From positions 1 through 5,729 of the forward strand of contig JAHHRF010000081.1 of the NCBI GenBank assembly GCA_020025955.1: DNA of 5,729 bases, read 5' to 3'. Position numbers and translations under genes: made by a program. The notes under the pieces were generated by a model. That model was not told the origin of the DNA, made no database searches, and saw only the letters and a list, made by a program, of their open reading frames with translations. Shown here in pieces: positions 1-5,729 of the stretch. How positions within the stretch are numbered: the first letter of the stretch is position 1; each line of letters begins with the position of its first letter. Source of the stretch: Sutterella sp. (GTDB lineage Bacteria; Pseudomonadota; Gammaproteobacteria; Burkholderiales; Burkholderiaceae_F).

Positions 1-398
1 AAAAGTGATGTCGATGCTTTCGACATGGAAATGTCGTGATGATGAAAAACGTCCATTTTTTCGACATGGCCAAAAAGTGATGTCGATGCTTTCGACATGG
101 AAATGTCGTGATGATGAAAAACGTCCACTTTTTCGACATGTCCCCAAAACGATGTCGATACTTTCGACATGGAAACGTCGTGATGGTGAAAAAACCTCAC
201 TTTTTCGACATAGCACCCAAACGATGTCGATGTCTTCGACATTAAACCTTCTTGATGATGAAAAAAGTCCGTTTTTTCGACATGCCTCTAAAGTGATGTT
301 GACGCCATCGACATGAAAATATCACGATGACGAAAATTGTTCATTTCTTCAGCAAGGTTTGGTATCTGTGGTGAAAATTTTGTTGTTTTTCGACACGG
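1..398. repeat. 72-bp tandem repeat array with paired TCGACAT boxes, continuing past the left edge
   Basis: Units begin at 5, 77, 149, 221 and 293, an exact 72-bp period; a truncated sixth lies at about 370-398. Units 1 and 2 differ at only 4 of 72 positions, and decay increases towards the fic gene. In unit 1 a conserved block (8-67) is followed by a variable linker of about 12 bp. The block holds a hairpin, ATGTCGA-TGCTT-TCGACAT (8-26). It then has ATGTCG (31-36), GAAAAA (44-49) and TTTTTCGACAT (57-67), which could form a second, imperfect hairpin. TCGACAT is exact at 20, 61, 92, 133, 164, 205, 236, 277 and 308. One forward frame stays open from 5 to 316 because 72 is divisible by three, but the evidence is against coding: the same 7-mer is conserved in two reading frames, most substitutions change residues, and the fifth copy has a stop. 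It resembles a protein-binding array or a REP/BIME-like intergenic repeat. The family was not recognised. Confidence 0.93.
370..398. repeat. Truncated sixth copy of the 72-bp repeat
   Basis: This stretch aligns without gaps to positions 41-69 of unit 1: a GTGAAAA block, then TTTTTCGACACGG. Its box (TCGACAC, 390-396) lies 41 bp after the decayed second box of unit 5 at 349, where an intact array would give 72 bp. The missing 31 bp equals the interval between one unit's second box and the next unit's first box. This suggests loss of a precise half-unit by recombination between boxes. It marks the right edge of the array, about 60 bp before the fic start codon. Confidence 0.6.
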
Positions 399-411
399 AA
401 GGGGGTAGGAT
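383..411 (+). promoter_or_regulatory. Possible weak promoter for the Fic gene
   Basis: TTGTTT (383-388) and TAGGAT (406-411) are 17 bp apart and match the sigma-70 consensus at 3/6 and 4/6 positions. The candidate -35 lies inside the truncated last repeat copy. If real, this would place the last TCGACAC box (390-396) in the promoter spacer. The match is poor; transcription could instead start within or upstream of the repeat array. Confidence 0.22.
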
Positions 412-444
412 GAGATTATTTGTAGCTTTATTAGAGCAGTTGAT

Positions 445-451
445 TAAGGAG
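445..451 (+). promoter_or_regulatory. Strong Shine-Dalgarno of the Fic gene
   Basis: TAAGGAG lies 7 nt before the ATG at 459, a near-ideal ribosome binding site. It fixes the start of the Fic protein and contrasts with the poor initiation signals of the two downstream genes. Confidence 0.85.
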
Positions 452-458
452 AAGAAAT

Positions 459-1598
459 ATGGCTTGGGATCCTTCAACGCCTTATAACGATTTGCCGTTA
501 TTGCCCCCTGATTACACGCCTTCAATTCTAATCTTTGCCAAAGTGATCGAAGCGCGCGTTGCTTTAGCGATGTTGAATCAGGCGGTTAACGACATTCCAA
601 ACAACAATATTCTTTTGGAAACGATTCCGGTCTTGGAAGCGCAATCATCCAGCGAAATTGAGCGAATCTATACCACGACCGAAAGCATGTTTAAGCACAA
701 GGCTTTCAGCTCTAATGCCGACCCAGCTACGAAGGAAGCGTTGTGTTATAAGGATGCAATTTGGGCAGGGGTTCAGTCGTTAAAGAAACGTCCGATTTCT
801 TATCGGGTGATGAGTGATATTTGCTCGACCCTACGTAATACGCACGTTGAAGTACGGACTCAACCAGGGACCTACATCGCGAGTGCGCAGATAGACCGCA
901 TTTACACCCCACCCGAGGGATCAGAACGACTTTTAAAGAAGCTCGATAACTTGTCGACCTTTTTAAATCAGCACAACGAACCAGGGGACGGTCTTGATCC
1001 GCTCATTAAGATGGCGATGGGGCACTATCAGTTTGAGGCCATTCATCCGTTTACCGACGGGAATGGTCGCACGGGGCGTGTCCTCAACATTCTCTACTTG
1101 ATGGAGCAGGGGCTTTTGGATACGCCAGTTTTGACTTTGAGTAAGTACATCATTCAAAACAAGGGCGAGTACTACGACCGCTTGATGGCGGTCACCAAGG
1201 ACCATGACTGGGAAGCGTGGATTCTATTTATGATCGATGCCGTCAAGGCGACGTCACGATGGACACTGGACAAGGTCAAGGCCATGGTGAAATTGCGCGA
1301 CGAAACCATCGCTTACATGAAGGCCGATCCTCGCTTGAAGAGAATCGATTCCTATGAGCTCGTGCAGCTCCTCTTTATGCATCCTTATGCGCGCGTCAAC
1401 AACCTGGTTGAGGCCCAATTAGCGCATCGACAAACCGCAAGCAAATACCTCAATCACCTCGTGGAGGTGGGGTTCTTAGAAAAGTCGCGTGAAAATGGCG
1501 AATACCTCTACAAGAACAAACGCTTGATGCAATTGCTAACGAGCGAGAATCATCTCTACGATCCGTTACCGACGGTGCCCGACGGGGATAAGCGCTAG
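459..1598 (+). CDS. Fic-family protein adenylyltransferase (class II type) with C-terminal winged helix
   Basis: Fic enzymes usually transfer AMP from ATP to a hydroxyl side chain of a target protein; the target here is unknown and the protein is probably cytoplasmic, as no signal peptide is visible. An N-terminal Fic_N-like helical region (about 10-110) carries SSSEIERIYTT (63-73). This matches the class II inhibitory helix (S/T)xxxE(G/N) except that Arg69 follows the key Glu68. A target-binding flap is likely at about 133-154 (TYIASAQI then YTPPEG). The catalytic motif HPFTDGNGRTGR (196-207) is intact: His196 is the expected base, Asp200 the metal ligand, and Arg204/Arg207 the phosphate contacts. 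Residues about 297-365 look like a winged helix-turn-helix, common at the end of this subfamily and possibly for DNA binding or dimerisation. The 379-residue length is normal. The start is set by the ribosome binding site at 445. The gene stands alone, with no small antitoxin gene beside it, and ends at a terminator. Confidence 0.93.
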   Translation: MAWDPSTPYNDLPLLPPDYTPSILIFAKVIEARVALAMLNQAVNDIPNNNILLETIPVLEAQSSSEIERIYTTTESMFKHKAFSSNADPATKEALCYKDAIWAGVQSLKKRPISYRVMSDICSTLRNTHVEVRTQPGTYIASAQIDRIYTPPEGSERLLKKLDNLSTFLNQHNEPGDGLDPLIKMAMGHYQFEAIHPFTDGNGRTGRVLNILYLMEQGLLDTPVLTLSKYIIQNKGEYYDRLMAVTKDHDWEAWILFMIDAVKATSRWTLDKVKAMVKLRDETIAYMKADPRLKRIDSYELVQLLFMHPYARVNNLVEAQLAHRQTASKYLNHLVEVGFLEKSRENGEYLYKNKRLMQLLTSENHLYDPLPTVPDGDKR

Positions 1599-1622
1599 AC
1601 GTTAGCCCCTGACTCATGAAAC

Positions 1623-1653
1623 ACGGACGAGCTAACCCCTCGTCCGTTTTTTT
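1623..1653 (+). terminator. Rho-independent terminator of the Fic gene
   Basis: A perfect 9-bp stem, ACGGACGAG (1623-1631) with CTCGTCCGT (1639-1647), encloses a 7-nt loop, CTAACCC. It is followed by an uninterrupted T run through 1653. It starts 24 bp after the fic stop codon and separates this gene from the downstream operon. Confidence 0.93.
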
Positions 1654-1806
1654 GTGATGCAAATCCACCTTGGCGAAAAAGCGGGAAGGGTGAATTCAAG
1701 TGTTCCCTTTGGGTAAGGGGGAGAGGTGTTTAGAGAATTGAATAGGGGTTATGTGACAAATTTCTGTGTGTGTTTTATGTAGGCAATTTAATAACATTTG
1801 GATTTG
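1654..1806. other. Non-coding gap with no recognised element
   Basis: About 150 bp between the Fic terminator and the regulatory palindromes. The first part is purine-rich (GGGAAGGG near 1683, GGGTAAGGGGGAGAGG near 1711) and the rest AT-rich with a short TG run near 1765-1772. AAGGG (1686-1690) and CCCTT (1705-1709) could pair weakly. I see no open reading frame with a ribosome binding site, no RNA gene and no good promoter here. Confidence 0.5.
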
Positions 1807-1832
1807 TGACTTGAAAGTCATTGAGTTTCAAG
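1807..1832. promoter_or_regulatory. Overlapping palindromes, candidate operator for the autotransporter operon
   Basis: Two dyads overlap. TGACTT-GA-AAGTCA (1807-1820) has perfect 6-bp arms. A 23-bp near-palindrome (1810-1832) has outer arms CTTGAAA/TTTCAAG and inner arms TCA/TGA, with mismatches only at two symmetric positions and the centre. The site ends 25 bp before the -35 element, a usual place for an activator site. The regulator cannot be named from sequence. Confidence 0.5.
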
Positions 1833-1851
1833 GCTTTTTGTGAGCATAGGG

Positions 1852-1864
1852 TTTTCACTGAAAA
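1852..1864. promoter_or_regulatory. Palindrome over the -35 element
   Basis: TTTTCA-C-TGAAAA is a perfect 13-bp odd-centred palindrome. It covers the -35 hexamer (1858-1863) of the promoter for the autotransporter operon. Its half-site TGAAA also occurs in the upstream dyad (1812-1816 region). A protein bound here would be expected to compete with RNA polymerase. Short AT-rich palindromes also arise by chance. Confidence 0.35.
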
Positions 1865-1886
1865 TCAAGTCGAAAAATGCTATGAT
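1858..1886 (+). promoter_or_regulatory. Sigma-70-type extended -10 promoter of the autotransporter operon
   Basis: The -10 TATGAT (1881-1886, 5/6 match) is preceded by TGC (1878-1880), an extended -10 element. CTGAAA (1858-1863, 4/6 match) is the -35 at the ideal 17-bp spacing. The predicted transcription start is near 1893. It is the best promoter in the window, lies on the coding strand of the operon, and the preceding gene is terminated at 1653. The spacer contains GTCGAAAAA (1869-1877), the reverse complement of the TTTTTCGAC core of the repeat array. Confidence 0.72.
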
Positions 1887-1892
1887 TCAAAA

Positions 1893-2014
1893 GTTATAAA
1901 AATTTAATTCGACCTTATTGAACGCGTCTTGGATGGATGGGTTCTACGAGGAATTGCCATCGCTCTGATCGACATTCTGTACAGAACCTTTCGAGAGCCA
2001 ACCCAACGAACTAC
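1893..2014 (+). promoter_or_regulatory. Long untranslated leader of the autotransporter mRNA
   Basis: From the predicted transcription start to the chosen ATG the leader is about 120 nt. GGTTCT (1940-1945) and AGAACC (1983-1988) are complementary and could close a 37-nt loop. No good Shine-Dalgarno sequence precedes the ATG at 2015; the nearest purine run (GAGAG, 1993-1997) is about 17 nt away. The leader holds ATGs at 1933 and 1937. The first opens an 11-codon frame ending with TGA at 1966. The second is in frame with the autotransporter and would add 26 polar residues before the signal peptide. Confidence 0.45.
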
Positions 2015-4615
2015 ATGAAACGAACTGGAATTAATACTGCGGTTACCTTAGCGCTTGCTTGCAGCTTAGGTAGCGCCTACGCACAGACCCATACGGACAC
2101 CTATCAAATTCTTCTAGACCAGAATGACATCACGCTTGATGCGGTTGATGTGAACATTGCTGGCAAAGCCTATACGGCGGCGTACTATGCCGACGTGCCG
2201 GGTGGCTTCTTGATTAAAAACAATCAACGCGTTGCGTCCACCAATAACGTCGTGATTCAGGGCGAAAGCACCATCGTGCTGGATGCGCCCAAGATTACGT
2301 CGGACTTTTGGCAAAATGAAGTCAGCGCGCTGGCGCTGACGAGTGAAGGGACGAGCTACGGTAAGGTTCATAAGGACAGCCACTTAAACGTGACCTTTGA
2401 TAAGAAGGTGGACGTGACCGTCAAAAACGCTGACCTCACGGCTGCTCCAGACGGGCTCTTGAACGGTATTCGTCAACATCACTCGTTCTTAGAGGACTCC
2501 CATTTAACCTTCAAAGATGACGTGACGGTGACGATGGAGCACATCAACCCGGCCTCGTCGGAAGTGTTCGTCACCGCGGTTAGTGGTGCGACGGGCTTTA
2601 TGACGTTCGATAAGAACCTCACCATTGACATTAACGACAGCAACACAACGAGGACGCGTGGTGTTTGGACGAGCACGAGTGGTGGCGACGTTGTCGTTAA
2701 GGGCCTCGCTAAGGTCGCTGGCGAATTCAAAGAAAAGGATCCGTCAGACAGCTCGGCCTTCTTCGTTGATGCGATTGGTGCGGGTGCTGATAAGCCCAAG
2801 ATCCACGTGGGGGCGGCCCAGTATGAGGGCGACGCTGAAACGGACGGGGCGATCTATGCCGCGGGGTCCGGTGCTGAATTTAAGGTTCTGGGCAATGCAG
2901 GCGCTCCCTCCGTGATCAAGGGGCGAACCACGATCATCTTGGGCACGGCTTCGCCTGCCCTCGTTGACTTAACGTTTAACGATAAGGATTCGTTATATCG
3001 CTCCAAGATCGACCGCTTTACAGGCGCTTCGAGAGCGACGAATCTTCTTAAATATGACGTCCCTAAATATCAAACGTGGGTTAACAAGCAGCTTAACAAC
3101 GCTGTGCTCAACTTAAAGTTTGAAAACGGCGCCAAGTGGGAAGTCATTGACAAGATGGACTGGATTAACCATCTTGATTTAACCAATGGCGGTCAGGTCA
3201 CCTTTGACGGCGCCGATGTGGGTCAAGAAATCCGCGTTCAAAACTATGTCAATAGCAATGCTGCTAATCGTGGTCAGATCACCTTTAATGTTGACTTAGC
3301 CCAGGATAAGACGGACTGGCTCAACATTAATAAAGAGGCTGCTGGTAGCGTCAACTTCTTAGCCGCTGACATCAATTGGAAGGGCGCTGACGTTGAGAAG
3401 TACTACATGAAAAAGCCCTTGGTCCATCAAAACGATGGGACCTTGACGGTGCTCAATCCTGATGAAAAGAACGTGTACTTCCGTAACGGTCGCTTAGAAG
3501 CTTGGCATTTAACCTTTTTGACGGATGATGAGCTCACGGGCTTTGACTTTGAGGATAACGACGCTCGCCGTGATGACACCAAGTTCACGGGGACGGGTGC
3601 TGGTGGTTGGTACTTGATGCGCGACAAGGACTTTGAAGTGCCTGTGACGCCGGAAGAAACCGATCAGGCGACCTTGGGGTCCTCCCGCAACATTGTTTCC
3701 GGTTGGTTTGCTGAAGACACGGACCTTCGTACGCGTTTAGGCGAAGTGCGCTATGGCTCGCAAGCGGGTGTTTGGGGGAAACTCGAAACCCGTAAAGAAC
3801 GTTTCATCGATCTCTTTGATCAGAAGACCCATGGCATTCACTTGGGCTATGACGCCTTTACGTCGCTCGGTGAAAAGAGCGCCTGGATGGTGGGCGGGGC
3901 CTTACGTTACGCTGAGGCCAAGCAAACGAAGCTTGATGGCTTAGGCACGGGCAAGACCCAGCAATATAGCGCCAAGGTCTACGGTACCTACATGCACCGT
4001 AGCGGCGGTTACGCTGACTTGGTGGCCACGGTGGGTCACTACAACCAGAGCATGGAAAGTCGTGACAACGAAACGACGGGCTTAGCGAAGGCGGACTTTA
4101 ATACCAACGGTTTTGGTGCCTCGGTGGAAATCGGTCACATGTTTGCGATTAAGTCCTCCACTGACGATCGTCTTTGGCATGACCACTTCTTCGTGGAACC
4201 GCAGTTGCAGCTCTCCTACTTCCATAGCCAGGGGGCCGATTACGTCACCTCCACGGGGTTGTCGGTGGATCAGAGCTCGAGCGACTTCTTAGTGGGTCGT
4301 GCCGGTGTGGTGCTCGGGAAGAAATTCAACTTCGGTGGCATCAACTCGTTAGATAAGCGCTACGGTCAGGTGGAATTCAAGGCCGGTATCAAGCATGCCT
4401 TCTCGGGTAACCAAACCATCCAGATGACGGCCCTGGACGGCGTGAGTCGCACCTCCAAGGTCGAGGATCCGATTGGGACGCTTTACTACTACGGCTTTAA
4501 CGTAAACGGCCAGTTCACGGACAAGACGCGCCTCTACGGCGCCGTTGAGTACGTTGAAGGGAAAAAGTACCGTCAGGATTACGCCTTTACCGTTGGCATC
4601 AAGCACCAGTTCTAA
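2015..4615 (+). CDS. Classical (type Va) autotransporter with beta-rich passenger and C-terminal barrel
   Basis: The product is predicted to cross the inner membrane by Sec and display its own N-terminal passenger through an outer-membrane barrel. From the ATG at 2015 it has 866 residues. A basic start (MKR) and hydrophobic core lead to an AYA-Q cleavage site after Ala23. The passenger (about 24-545) has no cysteine and repeats a strand motif like (V/L/M)TF(D/K) followed by (L/V)T(V/I), at Thr127, Thr165 and Thr197; VTFD (395-398) and ITF (422-424) are similar. This suggests a beta-solenoid; no protease motif was seen. LRTRLGEVR followed by AGVWGKLE (from residue 571) is the usual junction to the pertactin-type barrel. 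The barrel (about 575-866) has alternating aromatic strands and ends FTVGIKHQF, with the terminal Phe needed for BAM recognition. The upstream in-frame ATG at 1937 was rejected because it would prefix the signal peptide with polar residues. Adhesin or similar surface function is possible but unproven. Confidence 0.9.
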   Translation: MKRTGINTAVTLALACSLGSAYAQTHTDTYQILLDQNDITLDAVDVNIAGKAYTAAYYADVPGGFLIKNNQRVASTNNVVIQGESTIVLDAPKITSDFWQNEVSALALTSEGTSYGKVHKDSHLNVTFDKKVDVTVKNADLTAAPDGLLNGIRQHHSFLEDSHLTFKDDVTVTMEHINPASSEVFVTAVSGATGFMTFDKNLTIDINDSNTTRTRGVWTSTSGGDVVVKGLAKVAGEFKEKDPSDSSAFFVDAIGAGADKPKIHVGAAQYEGDAETDGAIYAAGSGAEFKVLGNAGAPSVIKGRTTIILGTASPALVDLTFNDKDSLYRSKIDRFTGASRATNLLKYDVPKYQTWVNKQLNNAVLNLKFENGAKWEVIDKMDWINHLDLTNGGQVTFDGADVGQEIRVQNYVNSNAANRGQITFNVDLAQDKTDWLNINKEAAGSVNFLAADINWKGADVEKYYMKKPLVHQNDGTLTVLNPDEKNVYFRNGRLEAWHLTFLTDDELTGFDFEDNDARRDDTKFTGTGAGGWYLMRDKDFEVPVTPEETDQATLGSSRNIVSGWFAEDTDLRTRLGEVRYGSQAGVWGKLETRKERFIDLFDQKTHGIHLGYDAFTSLGEKSAWMVGGALRYAEAKQTKLDGLGTGKTQQYSAKVYGTYMHRSGGYADLVATVGHYNQSMESRDNETTGLAKADFNTNGFGASVEIGHMFAIKSSTDDRLWHDHFFVEPQLQLSYFHSQGADYVTSTGLSVDQSSSDFLVGRAGVVLGKKFNFGGINSLDKRYGQVEFKAGIKHAFSGNQTIQMTALDGVSRTSKVEDPIGTLYYYGFNVNGQFTDKTRLYGAVEYVEGKKYRQDYAFTVGIKHQF

Positions 4616-4624
4616 GAGTTAAAT

Positions 4625-5701
4625 ATGAAAATCAAAACTGTATCGTTATTGTTAGGGCTGAGCCTTGTGGCCACGGGGCTCACGGCAGCACCCAGCCTTC
4701 AGTGTGGGAAGTCGGCAGAGCGCTTTGCCTTCCTGTTAGACGCCTCAGGTTCCATGATGGAAAAAGTCGTGGACGTCAAAAAGGACGCCCATCTTACGGT
4801 GTCGGACGCCGAGAAAAAGGCGAAAGCCACCCGTATGGACGTGGTGAAAACCTTCATGGGGAAAGCGGCCCAAGCGCTTGACGCCCAGTCGATGGCGTCT
4901 GAGCTCGTCACCGTGGCGCCCTACGCGGAGTTAGTCCCTTTGGAAAAGCGTAGTGCCGACGACTTCATCAAGACTTTTAAGGCCATTCCTGAAACCTTAG
5001 AAGTCTTTGGTCGTCCCACTTGGTTAGGGGAACGTGCTCAGAAGCGCTTCAATCAGACGCTCGCACAGCCTGAAGCCCTCGTTTTGATCACAGACGGTCA
5101 TTTTGAGTCGAAGGACGAGAAGATGAACCCGGTGAAAAATTTGGAAGCCTTCTATCAAGCCAACCCCAACGCGTGCCTGCACATCGTATCGGTCGCTTAC
5201 CGTGATGAGGAAAAAGCTGGGGTGGACGCGTTAGCGAAGGTCAAGGATTGCGCCGTGGTGGCGCATGTGGACGACTTGCTCGCTAACCAAGACACCTTTG
5301 ATCAGTTCGTCGCCACCGTTTATGGCCGCGAATGCGCCATGGACATTCAGGGGGTGAAGTTTGCCTTTGATAAGGCCGTGTTGGTGGATGAAGAAAGCGC
5401 CACTTTGATGGCCGCTTTAAAGGTCCTCAAGGCGCAACCCGCAGGGACGCGCATCACCCTTCGTGGGTGGACGGATGCCCTGGGGTCGGACGCCTACAAC
5501 AAGGCGTTGTCGTTAAAGCGCGCTCAAGCTGTGCGTGATTTCTTTGTTGCTAAGGGGCTCAGCACTCAACAACTTCACGTTGAAGGCATGGGGAAGTCCT
5601 TTAAGTATTCCAACGAAACGGCTGAAGGTCGTTGGCTTAACCGTCGTGTAGAAATTCTCTACGGCAATGGTCAAATCTCGAAGGACGCGACGATTCGCTA
5701 A
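4625..5701 (+). CDS. Exported VWA-OmpA fusion: von Willebrand A domain plus peptidoglycan-binding domain
   Basis: The 358-residue product has a Sec signal peptide (about 1-21, ending GLTAA) and no lipobox, so it is probably soluble in the periplasm. The VWA domain (about 33-230) has a complete metal-ion-dependent adhesion site: DASGS (Asp39, Ser41, Ser43), Thr132 in RPTWLG, and Asp157 in LITDG. VWA domains with this site usually bind protein partners through a divalent metal. The OmpA C-terminal domain (about 240-346) keeps both diaminopimelate-contacting residues of E. coli OmpA: Asp284 in GWTDALGSDAYN and Arg299 in LSLKRAQAV. NETAEGRWLNRRVEI (330-344) is the typical end. There is no OmpA-type membrane barrel. 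Cysteines 27, 184, 209 and 237 could form two disulfides. The gene starts 9 bp after the autotransporter stop; the only ribosome-binding candidate, AAGAG (4614-4618), overlaps that stop, suggesting translational coupling. The partner protein is unknown; the neighbour is the obvious candidate. Confidence 0.9.
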   Translation: MKIKTVSLLLGLSLVATGLTAAPSLQCGKSAERFAFLLDASGSMMEKVVDVKKDAHLTVSDAEKKAKATRMDVVKTFMGKAAQALDAQSMASELVTVAPYAELVPLEKRSADDFIKTFKAIPETLEVFGRPTWLGERAQKRFNQTLAQPEALVLITDGHFESKDEKMNPVKNLEAFYQANPNACLHIVSVAYRDEEKAGVDALAKVKDCAVVAHVDDLLANQDTFDQFVATVYGRECAMDIQGVKFAFDKAVLVDEESATLMAALKVLKAQPAGTRITLRGWTDALGSDAYNKALSLKRAQAVRDFFVAKGLSTQQLHVEGMGKSFKYSNETAEGRWLNRRVEILYGNGQISKDATIR

Positions 5702-5729
5702 TTCGTGAACTCCGTTTGCCCCCATAGGG

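Noticed and set aside
5..316. Open frame encoding a 24-residue repeat protein across the array
   Set aside because: It is open mainly because the repeat length is a multiple of three. It has no ribosome binding site in the window, mostly amino-acid-changing substitutions, a stop in the fifth copy, and boxes conserved in two frames.
1..398. CRISPR array
   Set aside because: The whole 72-bp unit is repeated, without unique spacers of constant length, and no cas gene is present.
316..458. Small antitoxin gene before the Fic gene
   Set aside because: No open frame with a start and ribosome binding site is present. The inhibitory motif is inside the Fic protein, as in class II enzymes.
1805..1820. 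CRP-type site at TGTGA upstream of the autotransporter promoter
   Set aside because: The second half-site is AGTCA where TCACA is required, so the match to CRP is poor.
1933..1968. 11-codon upstream open frame in the leader
   Set aside because: No Shine-Dalgarno sequence and no regulatory codon run; kept only as a remark in the leader entry.
1937..2014. N-terminal extension of the autotransporter from the ATG at 1937
   Set aside because: The 26 added residues are polar, unlike known extended signal peptides, and no ribosome binding site precedes this ATG. The ATG at 2015 starts a standard signal peptide.
4694..4708. Lipoprotein signal at Cys27 of the VWA-OmpA protein
   Set aside because: The residues before the cysteine are SLQ, which do not fit a lipobox, and the site lies several residues after the likely signal peptidase I cleavage.

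Overview
The window looks like chromosomal DNA of a Gram-negative bacterium. Two envelope proteins with Sec signal peptides are present: an autotransporter ending in phenylalanine and a periplasmic peptidoglycan-binding protein. Protein style and codon use (mixed G+C, frequent TTA leucine, AT-rich intergenic DNA) suggest a host-associated betaproteobacterium of the Sutterellaceae type. That assignment is an inference from style, not from a marker gene. All three genes lie on the + strand.

Region 1 (1-458) holds no convincing gene. It is filled by a 72-bp tandem repeat that enters from beyond the left edge. There are four good copies, a decayed fifth and a sixth with an internal deletion. Each good copy carries two TCGACAT boxes, the first paired with an upstream ATGTCGA as a short palindrome. 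Box starts alternate at exactly 41 and 31 bp, close to four and three helical turns.

Region 2 (459-1653) is a self-contained gene for a Fic-family AMPylator. It has a strong ribosome binding site, an intact HPFTDGNGRTGR active site, an N-terminal inhibitory-type motif and a C-terminal winged helix. It ends at a strong intrinsic terminator.

Region 3 (1654-2014) is regulatory DNA: overlapping palindromes, a good extended -10 promoter, and a leader of about 120 nt that lacks a clear Shine-Dalgarno sequence.

Region 4 (2015-5701) is an apparent two-gene operon with a 9-bp gap. The first gene encodes an 866-residue classical (type Va) autotransporter with a cysteine-free beta-rich passenger. The second encodes a 358-residue exported protein joining a von Willebrand factor A domain to an OmpA-type peptidoglycan-binding domain. 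A plausible reading is that the first protein is displayed on the cell surface while the second, anchored to peptidoglycan, assists or supports it. This link rests on gene order only. The Fic gene is transcriptionally separate. No transposase, RNA gene or CRISPR array is visible.
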